From Myxococcota bacterium (GTDB lineage Bacteria > Myxococcota_A > UBA796 > UBA2385): a stretch of 64,000 nucleotides of DNA. The translations under genes were made by a program, and so were the position numbers. The notes beneath the pieces are model-generated. The model made no database searches. It had not been told where the DNA came from and saw only the letters and a program-made list of their open reading frames with translations. Of this stretch, positions 18,567-27,278 are shown one piece after another. Every line of letters begins with the position of its first letter. Within the stretch, counting starts at the first letter, position 1. The stretch covers positions 19,333-83,332 of the forward strand of contig JAKLKF010000017.1 in NCBI GenBank assembly GCA_023150805.1. The letters are read 5' to 3'.

Positions 18567-19211
18567 ATGCCCTACACCATCGGCAAGAACAACCTCGTGG
18601 AGCTGGAGCCCCACGCCGAGGGCGTGTTCGACCCGTGGTCCGCGCCCACCGCCGAGGTGGTCTCCGACAAGCGGCGGCACGAGGCGCTCGAGGCCTTCAC
18701 CGAGGCGCGCAAGGCGCTGGGCGACGGAGACCTGGCCCGCGCCGCCGACCTGCTCGCGCGGGCCGCGGCCCTCGACCCGACCGACCTCCGCTACGCAGCC
18801 TACGTCGAGCAGGTCGCCGAGGAGGAGCGGCGCCGCCAGCAGGTCTCGGTCGAGACCCCGACCCTGGCCAGCCCTCGGCCGACCGCGCCACGCGCCGGCC
18901 GCCTGCGCACCGTGCTCGTCGGCGCGACCCTGCTCCTGGTGGTGGTGGCCGCCTTCCTGGCCACGCGCCCCCGCGGCAGCGACGCCCTGCCCGACCTGTC
19001 CGCCCAGCACCAGGACGTGGCGCCCTTCACCCGGCTGAGCCGGGCCCCCGGCGGCGGCTGGATCGCCACGGTGGACGAGCCCCTGGCCGCGCTGCCCGCG
19101 CAGGACCGCGCCGCGCGCTGCCAGGCCATCCTGGCAGCGCTCCCAGCCGCCGAGGAGCCTTCCCTGCTCCTGCGCAGCACCGACGGGCAGGCCCTGGCCT
19201 GCCAGCCCTGA
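18567..19211 (+). CDS. TPR-like single-pass membrane protein
   Basis: A 214-aa protein. A cytoplasmic N-terminal half carries one or two TPR-like helical pairs (ALEAFTEARKALGDGDLARA, then DLLARAAALDPTDLRYAAYV). A single TM segment near residues 112-130 (TVLVGATLLLVVVAAFLA) leads to an extracytoplasmic C-terminal domain of about 80 aa with two Cys residues. The start MPYTIGKN was chosen over a longer GTG start at 18468 because the extra N-terminal residues are low-complexity Arg/Pro. No close family is recognised. Confidence 0.65.
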   Translation: MPYTIGKNNLVELEPHAEGVFDPWSAPTAEVVSDKRRHEALEAFTEARKALGDGDLARAADLLARAAALDPTDLRYAAYVEQVAEEERRRQQVSVETPTLASPRPTAPRAGRLRTVLVGATLLLVVVAAFLATRPRGSDALPDLSAQHQDVAPFTRLSRAPGGGWIATVDEPLAALPAQDRAARCQAILAALPAAEEPSLLLRSTDGQALACQP

Positions 19212-19234
19212 GCAGGCGCGCGCCGCGGCTCAGG
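19207..19234. terminator. stop-codon hairpin between convergent genes
   Basis: CCTGAGC (19207-19213) pairs with GCTCAGG (19228-19234): a 7-bp stem whose arms contain the TGA of the plus-strand gene and the complement of the TGA of the minus-strand gene. Possibly a bidirectional terminator. Confidence 0.4.
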
Positions 19235-19682
19235 CCGCGCCGTCGATCCGCTGCCGCAGCGCCGCCAGCACGGCGTGCTCGGGGAGCTGGGTGAGCTCCT
19301 TGTCGATGGCCTGGTGCACCAGGTCGAGGGTGGCCGGGCTCATCGCCTTGCGCAGCGCGCCCAGGAACCGCGGCGGAGCGGCCAGCACGATCCCCTCGTA
19401 GCGCCCGTCCTTGCGCGCCGCGTCCAGGTGATCGGCCAGCTCCATCGCGAACAGCTCGGACTGGTGGGCGTGCGCGCCGGACTCGCCCAGGTCCGAGGGG
19501 TGGGCACCGCGCTCCGCGAAGCTCCGGCTGGGGCGGTCGCTCTCCAGCTCCCGGCCCCGCAGCCGGCTGGCAGGGTGGACCAGCTCGTCGATCACGACGG
19601 GTCCCTCGGTGAGGGCGGCGTCGGTGCGGAAGATGCGCGCCCGGCTGCTGTCGGCCAGGACGATCCAGGTGGCGTGGTTCAT
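19230..19682 (-). CDS. host attachment protein family (PF10116-like)
   Basis: A 150-aa cytosolic protein with the family's opening strand WIVLADSSRARIF, the middle ELADHLDAA helix and the YEGIVLAAPPRFLGALR strand-loop, which together give an eRF1-like alpha/beta fold. The family was named for attachment of Agrobacterium-type bacteria to host cells, but it is widespread in free-living bacteria and its real role is unclear. The start has GGGAGG about five bases upstream. It is convergent with the TPR-like gene and divergent from the membrane protein at 19780. Confidence 0.85.
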   Translation of the reverse strand: MNHATWIVLADSSRARIFRTDAALTEGPVVIDELVHPASRLRGRELESDRPSRSFAERGAHPSDLGESGAHAHQSELFAMELADHLDAARKDGRYEGIVLAAPPRFLGALRKAMSPATLDLVHQAIDKELTQLPEHAVLAALRQRIDGAA

Positions 19683-19765
19683 GGGACCTCCCAGGGTCGA
19701 TCCCTTGGTGCGCACCCGCGCAGTCCGCGGGGACGGGCAGGGCATTCGGTCGCACCGCCCTGCGC

Positions 19766-19771
19766 TACGCT
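19766..19771 (+). promoter_or_regulatory. -10 box TACGCT, apparently leaderless
   Basis: GC-TACGCT lies 8 bases before ATG 19780 with no ribosome site between. Transcription would start about at the ATG, implying a leaderless mRNA. Confidence 0.45.
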
Positions 19772-19779
19772 GCGCCGCC

Positions 19780-21279
19780 ATGGCGACCGGCCCCCGCCCC
19801 GACCCGCGCCCGAACGCGCCCTCCGCCTGGGGGATCCTGTTCGCCCTGCTGGCCTGCTTCGGGGCCGCCGGCCTGCTGCACGGCATGCAGCCGATGCCGC
19901 GCGACGCCGACGCCGCCTACCACTACGCCGTGGTGCAGCTCATCGGCGAGCACGGGATGCTCGAGGCCTTCCCCTGGGAGCGCTTCAGCATCGTCCGCGA
20001 CCGGTACTCCGACAAGGAGCTGCTCTTCCACCTGGTCCACCTGCCGTGGCGCGGCCTGGGCTACGAGCGCTCCGTCCAGGTGGTCGGCGGCCTGCTGGGC
20101 GGGCTGTGGCTGCTGGCGACCTGGGCCATCCTGGCCCGGGAGCGCGTGGCGCGCGCCTGGCTGTGGCCCCTCGTGTCGGTGGCCGCCAGCAGCTACTTCC
20201 TGGTCCGCTTCTCGCTGTTCCGCCCCCACCTGCTGGCAGTGCCGCTCACCCTGCTGGTCGCCTGGGCCGCGACCCGGCAGCGCCTGCGCCTGCTCTTCGC
20301 CCTGGCCGTGGTCTACCCGCTGGCCTACCACGCCTTCCACGCGCTCTGGGTGGCCCTGGTCCTGATCGAGGGCGTGCGCTGGCTGTCGACCGGCCGCCCC
20401 GCCTGGCGCCCCGCCGCCGCCCTGCTGGCCGGCAACACCCTGGGGCTGCTGCTGCACCCGCACTTCCCGGCCGTGCTCGAGCACTCCTGGCTGGAGACCT
20501 TCCAGACCCTCTTCGCCTCGGCGGTGCTGGGGGAGCAGGTCCCCGACGTGGGCAAGGAGTTCGCTCCCTTCTCGCCAGCCGAGCTGCCGATCCAGCTCGG
20601 CCTGCCCCTGCTGGCCACCGCCGGCGCGCTGGTCGGCGCCTGGCGCGCCCGCCGCCAGGACCCGCTGCCGCTGGCCTTCACCGCCCTGGCTGTCGCGTTC
20701 GGCGTGCTGTCCCTCGCCTCGCAGCGCTTCGTCGAGTACTTCGTCCCGCTCGCCACCGTGGCGCTGGCCCTGGCCTGGCCTCGCCACCCCCGGCTCCCGC
20801 TGCTCTCGCTGTCGGCGGGGCTCCTGCTGCTGGCCGCCACCGGCCGCGCCGAGATCACCCGCCTGCTCCAGCGGATCGAGCTGGCGCCCCCCGAGGTCGC
20901 CCTGGCCCTGCAGGAGCGGGTCCCCGACCGCGCCCACGTCTTCCACTGTTCATGGGACACGGTGGGCTATGTCTGGCTGCTGCTGCCGGGCCGCGAGGCG
21001 ATGTACGCGCTCAACCCCGTGCGCTTCTACCGCTTCGACCCCGAGGGCTACCTGCGCTTCCACGCCCTGGTGCGCCAGGGCGAGCCGGCGCCCGCCGCCG
21101 TGGTGCGAGAGCGCTACGACTCCCGCTACGTGCTGTGTGACATCCGCAGTGACTTCCGCCCCTTCCTGGCCGCGCTGGAGGCCGACCCGCAGGCCACCGA
21201 CCTGGGCCGCTTCGGCTACTGGCGGCTGTTCGACGTAGGCGCGCCCCCGTCCCAGCGGGAGGCCGGCGGAGCCTGGTGA
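19780..21279 (+). CDS. GT-C-like polytopic membrane protein
   Basis: A 499-aa protein with about ten to twelve TM spans and, in the first extracytoplasmic loop, an acidic patch (MPRDADAAYHYAVV). That is the place and type of motif used by GT-C glycosyltransferases (DxD-like; GT39/ArnT superfamily) to hold lipid-linked sugars. A soluble C-terminal domain of about 130 aa follows the last TM. Donor and acceptor are unknown. The start MATGPRP follows a -10-like TACGCT by 8 bases with no ribosome site, so it may be leaderless. It stands alone here but resembles the GT-C-like cluster at 46-63 kb. Confidence 0.65.
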   Translation: MATGPRPDPRPNAPSAWGILFALLACFGAAGLLHGMQPMPRDADAAYHYAVVQLIGEHGMLEAFPWERFSIVRDRYSDKELLFHLVHLPWRGLGYERSVQVVGGLLGGLWLLATWAILARERVARAWLWPLVSVAASSYFLVRFSLFRPHLLAVPLTLLVAWAATRQRLRLLFALAVVYPLAYHAFHALWVALVLIEGVRWLSTGRPAWRPAAALLAGNTLGLLLHPHFPAVLEHSWLETFQTLFASAVLGEQVPDVGKEFAPFSPAELPIQLGLPLLATAGALVGAWRARRQDPLPLAFTALAVAFGVLSLASQRFVEYFVPLATVALALAWPRHPRLPLLSLSAGLLLLAATGRAEITRLLQRIELAPPEVALALQERVPDRAHVFHCSWDTVGYVWLLLPGREAMYALNPVRFYRFDPEGYLRFHALVRQGEPAPAAVVRERYDSRYVLCDIRSDFRPFLAALEADPQATDLGRFGYWRLFDVGAPPSQREAGGAW

Positions 21280-21305
21280 GCGCTCCTTCCAGGGGAAGGC
21301 CGCGC

Positions 21306-23681
21306 CTACTCGCAGGCGTACTGGTCGCAGGAGATGTCTCCGTCGGCGCCCACGAAGTAGCCCGAGTGGTAGTAGACGGAGATGTCGTCCGGGGTGTTGT
21401 CCATGGTGCCGCTGCCCCAGTCCGTGCCGTCGCTGGTCAGCCTCCCCGTGCTGGAGGTGGACAGGTAGGCGCCGCCCCCCTCCTCGTCGTTGGCGTAGTT
21501 GTCCCGGACGCTGCCGCCGACCAGCGACAGGGTGGCGTCGTCCAGCCAGAAGGCGCCACCGGTCCGCGAGGCGCTGTTGCCCTCCACGACACAGTCCGCC
21601 AGCTCGATGGTGGCGCCGTCATCGGCGGAGATGGCGCCCCCGTTGTAGGGGTACCGGTTCGCCGTGATCTCGCAGCCCTCCATCACCAGGTCCGAGGACA
21701 GGATGTAGATCCCACCCCCGTAGTAGCTGGCGTCGTTGTCGTGGATCACCGTGTCGACCGCCAGCGTGTCACAGTCCTCCAGGTACATGCCGCCGGCGTA
21801 GGTCGTCCCTCCCATGGTCATCACCACCCCGTCCAGGACCAGGCTGGAGGCGTCGTGGCAGCGCACGCCGCTGCCACCGTCGTGGGCGCTGCCCGTGCCC
21901 GCCAGGTAGCCCGCCCCGTCGTACAGGGTCAGGTCGGTCAGGCTGGCGTCGACCGTGGCGCCGGTCACCACCACGACCGGTCCCAGGCCCTCTCCGCGCA
22001 GCGTCACGTCACCCCAGCCGATCACGTCCACGTCGTGGTGCAGGACCAGGCGCGTGCTCCACGCGCCGTCGCAGAAGGAGAGGGTGCCCGCGGCGGTCGA
22101 GGTCCACACGAAGGGGGAGGCCGCGGTGCCCGCCGCGAAGGTGGCGGACAGGTCCGTGTCCACGCCCGCGCTGCTGGTCCAGACCACCCCGCTGCCGTGG
22201 GTGTCCGGGTCGCAGTCGTTGTCCACGTCGTCACAGGTCTCGGTCGCGCCCGGGTGGACCGTCTCGTCGTCGTCGTGGCAGTCCAGCGCCTCGTCGTGCC
22301 AGTCGGCGCCCGGGTCGGCGCAGCGCCGCCAGGTGCTGCCCTCGCCCGCGTAGCCGTCCCCGTCCTGGTCCTCGTACCAGGTGGGCGCCGAGTCCGGGTC
22401 CACGCTGGCGTCCTCGTCGTCGACGTCCCCGTCGCAGTCCTCGTCGGTGTCCGCGGCGTCACACAGCTCCTGGCCCGCCGGCGACACGTCGGCGTCGCCG
22501 TCGTCGCAGTCCGTCGACAGGGCGGAGAAGGCCGCGGTGGCGGTCGACGGATCCACGCAGGCCCAGGTCGCGCTGCCGGCGCCATAGCCGTCCTCGTCGC
22601 CGTCCGCGTACCAGGGCTCCATCGTCGAGGTCAGCGTGTCGTCGTCGAGGTCGTCGGCCAGGCCGTCGCAGTCCTCGTCGGTCGCGTGTACATCGCAGAC
22701 CTCGTCGGCGGAGGGGCTGACGTCGGGATCGGCGTCGTCGCAGTCGTCGGCGGTCGCCGCGTAGTCCAGGCTGCCCGGCGGCGGATCGCAGGACCGGCTC
22801 CCGGCGTCCCCCTCCGCCCCGTGCCCGTCTCCGTCTCCGTCCACGTACCAGGTGGCGTAGCCGCCGACGGCCACGTCCGGGTCCCGATCGTCCGCCAGCC
22901 CGTCACAGTCCTCGTCGGTGTCGGCGTCGTCGCACAGCTCGGTCATGCCCGGGTTGACCTTCGGGTTGCCGTCGTCGCAGTCCAGGGCGTTGTCCGCCCG
23001 GCCGCCCGGGTCGTCGCAAGCCAGCACCGGATCCGATCCCACGCCGTAGCCGTCGCCGTCCGCGTCGGGGTACCAGGGCACCCGGCCGCTGCCGTCCAGG
23101 TCGGGGTCCAGGTCGTCCAGGATCCCGTCGCAGTCGTTGTCGACGTCGTCACAGACCTCGCGCGCGCCCGGGTTCACCGCCGGGTCCAGGTCGTCGCAGT
23201 CCACACAGTGCGCGAAACCGTCCTCGTCCTCGTCCTGGTACAGGGTGACCCCGTCGCAGTCGTAGTCGGTGGGGTCGGTGCAGTCCTCCTCGGGCGCGCC
23301 GGGGTGGAAGGCGGGGTCGGCGTCGTCGCAGTCCCCGCCCTGGTCGACCCAGCCCGATCCGGCCGGTCGATCGCAGGCGGTCTGCCCGCTGTCGGGCGCG
23401 CCGTAGCCGTCCCCGTCGCCGTCCAGGAACCAGCGGGTGGCGTCGGCCGCGGCCGCCTCGTCCACCGTGCCGTCGCAGTCGTCGTCCACCTCGTTGCACA
23501 GCTCGGTGGCCCATGGGTGGACGGCGGGATCGCTGTCGTCGCAGTCGTCCCCGCCGGCGGCGAGGTCGACGAAGCCGTCGTCGTCGGCGTCGACCCCACC
23601 GCCGCCGTCGTCGTCGTCCTCGTCGGACTTGGGCAGGCAGGCCAGCAGGCCCAGCAGGAGCAGCGACACGGGTGCGGACAC
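21306..23681 (-). CDS. MopE-repeat and beta-helix surface lipoprotein
   Basis: A 791-aa lipoprotein starting at GTG with GGAGG five bases upstream and a lipobox (LLGLLAC). Residues about 35-490 hold seven Cys/Asp repeats of the putative metal-binding MopE type: DCDDxDPxxxPGxxExCDxxDxDCDG, often with a linker WYxDxDGDGxG. The C-terminal third is a right-handed parallel beta-helix (repeating GGxxxxDxxxLxxxxxxxxxN, for example SYYGGGIYILSSDLVMEGCE). Repeat number and Asp density suggest calcium-stiffened surface stalks bearing a beta-helix. The ORF track adds a proline-rich leader, which is the antisense of the next gene's Gly/Asp repeats and was removed. Confidence 0.85.
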   Translation of the reverse strand: MSAPVSLLLLGLLACLPKSDEDDDDGGGGVDADDDGFVDLAAGGDDCDDSDPAVHPWATELCNEVDDDCDGTVDEAAAADATRWFLDGDGDGYGAPDSGQTACDRPAGSGWVDQGGDCDDADPAFHPGAPEEDCTDPTDYDCDGVTLYQDEDEDGFAHCVDCDDLDPAVNPGAREVCDDVDNDCDGILDDLDPDLDGSGRVPWYPDADGDGYGVGSDPVLACDDPGGRADNALDCDDGNPKVNPGMTELCDDADTDEDCDGLADDRDPDVAVGGYATWYVDGDGDGHGAEGDAGSRSCDPPPGSLDYAATADDCDDADPDVSPSADEVCDVHATDEDCDGLADDLDDDTLTSTMEPWYADGDEDGYGAGSATWACVDPSTATAAFSALSTDCDDGDADVSPAGQELCDAADTDEDCDGDVDDEDASVDPDSAPTWYEDQDGDGYAGEGSTWRRCADPGADWHDEALDCHDDDETVHPGATETCDDVDNDCDPDTHGSGVVWTSSAGVDTDLSATFAAGTAASPFVWTSTAAGTLSFCDGAWSTRLVLHHDVDVIGWGDVTLRGEGLGPVVVVTGATVDASLTDLTLYDGAGYLAGTGSAHDGGSGVRCHDASSLVLDGVVMTMGGTTYAGGMYLEDCDTLAVDTVIHDNDASYYGGGIYILSSDLVMEGCEITANRYPYNGGAISADDGATIELADCVVEGNSASRTGGAFWLDDATLSLVGGSVRDNYANDEEGGGAYLSTSSTGRLTSDGTDWGSGTMDNTPDDISVYYHSGYFVGADGDISCDQYACE

Positions 23682-23766
23682 GGGACCTCCGGGACGGCAC
23701 CACCGTAGGCCGAGGCGGCGGCCGACACAACGATTCCGGTTGCGCGGGCGGGGACACCGCGCCACC

Positions 23767-25059
23767 ATGCCGGCCATGCACCCCCTCGCCCTCTCTGCCC
23801 TGGCCCTGGTCTCCCTCCCCGCCTGCTCGTCCCTGACCTGCGGGCCCGGCACCGTGCGCGAGGGCGACCAGTGCGTGCCGGCCGACGCCGGCACCGGCGA
23901 CGGGGGAGGCACCGGCGACGGGGGCACCGCGGGCGACGGCGGAGGAGACGGCGGAGGCACCGGAGACGGGGGCACCGCGGGCGACGGAGGCACCGGCGAC
24001 GGGGGCACCGCGGGCGACGGAGGCACCGGCGACGGCGGAGGCACCGGCGACGGCGGAGGCACCGGCGACGGCGGAGGCACCGGCGACGGGGGGTCCACGG
24101 AGCTGGTCTTCGCCCCCTTCGTGGACGCGACGCTCTACCCGGTCGCCCGCCTGGGCGAGATCGCCGCCGAGACGGGGGTCGCCACCTACGCGCTGGGCTT
24201 CCTGGTCGCCCAGGGCGCGGGCGACTGCACGCCGAGCTGGGGCGGCTACTACAGCCTGGAGGCCGGGCCCGACTCCTGGGGCAGCAGCGGGCAGTACTTC
24301 CTCTACGACGAGATCGAGACCGTGCGGGCCGGCGGCGGCGACGTGATCGTCTCGCTGGGCGGGGCAGCGGGCGTGCCGCTGGAGGTGGCCTGCGACAGCG
24401 TCGACGAGCTGACCGACCAGCTCCGCGCCATCGTCGACACCCTGGACCTGGCCGTGCTGGACTTCGACGTCGAGGGCGCCTGGCTGGCCGACGACGAGAG
24501 CGTCTCCCGTCGCAACGCCGCCATCGCCGCCCTGCAGGCCGAGCTGGCCGCCGAGGGACGCGACCTCGAGGTCTGGTTCACCCTGCCCGTCCTGCCCTCG
24601 GGCATCACCCCCGACGGCGAGGCGCTGCTGGCCGACGCCCTGGACCAGGGGGTCGACATCGGGGGCGTCAACGTGATGACCATGGACTACGGCGACGGCG
24701 CGGCCCCCGACCCCGACGGGCGCATGGGCGAGTACGCCATCGACGCCGTCACCAGCCTCCATGGCCAGCTGGCCGACCTGTGGCGCGACGCCGGCCACAC
24801 CCCCACCGACGCCGAGCTGTGGGCGCGCATCGGCGCGACCCCGATGATCGGCCTGAACGACGTCGTGACCGAGACCTTCACCCTGGAGGACGCGGGCCAG
24901 CTCCGCGACTTCGCCCGGGACCAGGGCATGGGCATGCTGTCGATGTGGTCGGTCAACCGCGACCACCCCTGCCCCGACAGCGAGTGGGTCGAGCTGACCT
25001 GCAGCAGCACCGAGGACCAGACCGAGGACTGGCAGTTCATGGCCGCCCTGGGCGGCTGA
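23767..25059 (+). CDS. GH18-type chitinase-like lipoprotein
   Basis: A 430-aa lipoprotein (lipobox SLPAC). After the lipid Cys comes CGPGTVREGDQCVP, then a GDGG/GTGDGG tether of about 70 residues, then a TIM barrel of the GH18 type: FAPFVDATLYP at the first strand, VIVSLGGAAG at strand 3, and LAVLDFDVEG, which keeps the D-x-D-x-E catalytic motif (Glu as acid). Then follow VNVMTMDYG and a late MLSMWSVNRD, as in the bacterial single-domain chitinases. Predicted activity is chitin or related beta-1,4-GlcNAc polymer hydrolysis at the cell surface. The start is the first of two nearby ATGs (23767 or 23776). Confidence 0.85.
   Translation: MPAMHPLALSALALVSLPACSSLTCGPGTVREGDQCVPADAGTGDGGGTGDGGTAGDGGGDGGGTGDGGTAGDGGTGDGGTAGDGGTGDGGGTGDGGGTGDGGGTGDGGSTELVFAPFVDATLYPVARLGEIAAETGVATYALGFLVAQGAGDCTPSWGGYYSLEAGPDSWGSSGQYFLYDEIETVRAGGGDVIVSLGGAAGVPLEVACDSVDELTDQLRAIVDTLDLAVLDFDVEGAWLADDESVSRRNAAIAALQAELAAEGRDLEVWFTLPVLPSGITPDGEALLADALDQGVDIGGVNVMTMDYGDGAAPDPDGRMGEYAIDAVTSLHGQLADLWRDAGHTPTDAELWARIGATPMIGLNDVVTETFTLEDAGQLRDFARDQGMGMLSMWSVNRDHPCPDSEWVELTCSSTEDQTEDWQFMAALGG
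23891..24093 (+). repeat. in-frame GDGG/GTGDGG coding tandem repeat
   Basis: A block of near-identical 12-18 base units (ggcaccggcgacggggg and variants) encodes the tether of the chitinase-like lipoprotein. Such DNA can change copy number by slippage, so tether length may vary between strains. The antisense reads as an artefactual Pro/Ser-rich ORF. Confidence 0.85.
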
Positions 25060-25080
25060 GCCCGACCCTGAGGTTCAGCC
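25054..25080. terminator. stop-codon hairpin between convergent genes
   Basis: GGCTGA (25054-25059) pairs with TCAGCC (25075-25080), so both stop codons of the convergent chitinase-like and sulfatase genes are in the stem. Confidence 0.35.
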
Positions 25081-26499
25081 CTCGAAGGCCTCGACCTGGG
25101 CCTGCATGGCCGCGCGCAGGCGCTCGAGCGCGTCGAGGTCCTGCGCCGAGGGGCTGCCGGGCAGCAGGTCCTCGCCCTCGGTGCCCGCGCCCGGGTCCAG
25201 GCGGTAGAGCTGCTCGGTGCGCGCGCCCCACTGTTCATCCCACACCAGCTTGTAGTCCGCGTCGCGCAGGGTGCGCTGGTGCTCCGACCGGGTGAGGCCC
25301 AGCCCGTTGGGGCGGAAGTGCTCGGCGTACACGACCTCGCGCGGCGACGGCAGGCCCGGCTCCTCGATCCACGGCACCAGGCTCTGTCCGTCCAGCACCG
25401 GCGGCTCGCCCCGCTCGTCCAGCACGGATGCCAGGTCCACCCCGGCCAGCTCCGCCACCGTGGGCAGGATGTCGACGACGTGCACCAGCGCGTCGCTCTC
25501 GCCGCCGGGCTCGCCCACCCGCGGGCCGGCCACGATGAGTGGCACCCGCACCCCGCCCTCGAAGATGGTCGCCTTGCCCCGGGTCACGTCCCACGGCGGC
25601 TCCATCCCGTGGCCCGGCGTGCCGTTGTCCGACAGGTAGATGATGGTCGTCCGGGCCCGCACGTCGGCGGGGATGCCGTCCAGCAGCCGCCCGATCTCGG
25701 TGTCGGCCGCCTCGACCATCGCCTCGTACAGCTCCAGCTCGCTGGAGGCTCCGTTCACCTTGTCGGTCACCAGCCGGCTCGGCGGCGCGTGCAGGGGGTC
25801 GTGGGCGTCGTTGTAGCCCACGTACAGGAACCACGGCTCCGGCGTGTGTTCGACCCGGGCCAGCGCCTCGTCGGTGTTGTCGCTGGTCATGTAGCGGTGG
25901 GTCCAGGTCGGCTCGCCGTCGATCACCTTCTCCCACTTGCGGAAGCTGCGCGGCAGGTGCCCGCCCGAGATGGCCTCCAGCGGGTTGCCCAGGCTACCGG
26001 CGGCGCAGTCGAAGCCCTGGTCCAAGGGGTCGCTGGCCGGGCTGTCGGTCTCGAAGCCGGTGACGTGCCACTTGCCCACCAGGGCGCTGGTGTAGGGGTC
26101 GGGGGCCTGCCACAGCAGCTCGGGCAGGGTCAGCTCGTCGGGGGACAGCTCGGCCGTCTCGGTCTCGGCGTAGATCCACCAGCCGATGCCGTGCCGGCTG
26201 GGCTGCCTTCCGGTCAGGATCGAGGCCCGGGTCGGCGAGCAGGACGGGCTGGCGTAGGCGTTGCGGAACAGCACCCCCTGGGCCGCCAGCGCGTCGATGT
26301 TCGGCGTGCGGGCCGGCGAGGGGTGCTCGCCGTAGACCGCCGTCTTGTCGACGCCGATGTCGTCGCTGACGATGACCAGGATGTTCTGCCCGGGCTGGCC
26401 GGGGCCGTCGCCGTCGCACAGGCTGTCCGACCGCCCGCAGGCCAGGGCGGCGGGCAGGGGCAGGAGCAGGGCGGGGAGGAGGGGGCGGCGGGGGGACAT
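25075..26499 (-). CDS. type I sulfatase, lipoprotein
   Basis: A 474-aa arylsulfatase-type hydrolase (alkaline phosphatase superfamily). The lipobox (ALAC, C21) indicates lipid anchoring. The sulfatase signature CSPTRASILTGR (C87) supplies the cysteine that must be converted to formylglycine. VSDDIG (D45, D46) and a late LSDNGTPGHG provide the metal ligands. The start is an ATG 6 bases downstream of TATCCT with no ribosome site, so the mRNA may be leaderless. Two FGE-fold proteins lie 31 kb away in this window but lack the catalytic cysteines, so activation probably depends on an enzyme elsewhere. Substrate is unknown; surface location suggests sulfated polysaccharides. Confidence 0.9.
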   Translation of the reverse strand: MSPRRPLLPALLLPLPAALACGRSDSLCDGDGPGQPGQNILVIVSDDIGVDKTAVYGEHPSPARTPNIDALAAQGVLFRNAYASPSCSPTRASILTGRQPSRHGIGWWIYAETETAELSPDELTLPELLWQAPDPYTSALVGKWHVTGFETDSPASDPLDQGFDCAAGSLGNPLEAISGGHLPRSFRKWEKVIDGEPTWTHRYMTSDNTDEALARVEHTPEPWFLYVGYNDAHDPLHAPPSRLVTDKVNGASSELELYEAMVEAADTEIGRLLDGIPADVRARTTIIYLSDNGTPGHGMEPPWDVTRGKATIFEGGVRVPLIVAGPRVGEPGGESDALVHVVDILPTVAELAGVDLASVLDERGEPPVLDGQSLVPWIEEPGLPSPREVVYAEHFRPNGLGLTRSEHQRTLRDADYKLVWDEQWGARTEQLYRLDPGAGTEGEDLLPGSPSAQDLDALERLRAAMQAQVEAFEG

Positions 26500-26505
26500 C
26501 GGGCG

Positions 26506-26511
26506 AGGATA
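26506..26511 (-). promoter_or_regulatory. -10 box TATCCT, apparently leaderless
   Basis: On the minus strand GC-TATCCT is followed by 6 bases and then the sulfatase ATG, with no ribosome site between. Confidence 0.45.
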
Positions 26512-26539
26512 GCCGGCGGGGCGGCGGTCGCGCCTGGGT

Positions 26540-27217
26540 TCAGCTCGCCATCTCCCTGCGCCGCCATGCCGTCGCCTCCAGGTAGTCCCGCGCGTCGCGC
26601 TGGCGGTCGACCACCTCCCAGCCCCGCGCGACCAGCTCGGGATCGTAGTCGTACAGGCCGTGCACCGGCTGCCCTGTGAACAGACCGTAGATCCACAGCA
26701 CGACGGGGCGGCTCTTGTCCAGCATCCAGGCCAGGGCGGCGTTGCGGCTGCGCGTCTCGTCCGCGATGCACAGCAGGCCGCCGGGCGCCACGCGCGCGCA
26801 GAGGTGGTCGAGCACGACCAGGCAGTCCCTCCAGCCGAAGGTGTTGAGGAAGAAGGCGGCGATGACCACGTCGTAGCGCTCGTCGGGCGGCAGCCGCGTC
26901 AGGTCGGCGGCCAGGAAGCGGTGGGGGTGGTCGGGTCCGATCGCCGCCTCGACCCGCCGGCGGGCGCGCGCGACCATGGCCGGCGCGATGTCGACGTAGG
27001 TGACGACGGCGCCGGAGCGCGCCAGGTCGACGTTGAAGTCGCCCGGCCCGCAGCCGACCTGCAGGACCCGGTCGCCGGGCCGGATGTGCGCCAGGAGGCG
27101 GCGCTGGGTGCGCAGCGCGCCGCCGCCCGTGAGCAGCGCGGTGAGCAGCAGGTAGACCGGTGCGAGGGGGCCGTAGTCCGCCGAATGGACGGGAGGAGGC
27201 GGGTCTTGCGAGGTCAT
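26540..27217 (-). CDS. class I SAM-dependent methyltransferase
   Basis: A 225-aa Rossmann-fold methyltransferase. Motif I is VLQVGCGPGDFN (about residue 50), the acidic ribose-binding end of strand 2 is VTYVDIAP, motif II/III are YDVVIAAFFLN and RVAPGGLLCIADE. It resembles the UbiE/Methyltransf_25 group; methyl acceptor cannot be told. No signal or TM segment. A purine-rich GAGGAG lies about 12 bases upstream of the ATG, further than usual. It may be co-transcribed with the sulfatase downstream on the same strand (gap about 40 bases). Confidence 0.85.
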   Translation of the reverse strand: MTSQDPPPPVHSADYGPLAPVYLLLTALLTGGGALRTQRRLLAHIRPGDRVLQVGCGPGDFNVDLARSGAVVTYVDIAPAMVARARRRVEAAIGPDHPHRFLAADLTRLPPDERYDVVIAAFFLNTFGWRDCLVVLDHLCARVAPGGLLCIADETRSRNAALAWMLDKSRPVVLWIYGLFTGQPVHGLYDYDPELVARGWEVVDRQRDARDYLEATAWRRREMAS

Positions 27218-27278
27218 CGTCTGTTCGACTCCTCGGGCCCCTCCTACACCCCCATTGTGGACCCACCCAGCCCCCCGC

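Noticed and set aside
23682-24098. Pro/Ser-rich N-terminal extension (PPSPVPPPSP) on the MopE-repeat gene
   Set aside because: It is the antisense of the GDGG repeats of the chitinase-like gene; a GTG with GGAGG and a lipobox sits at 23681.
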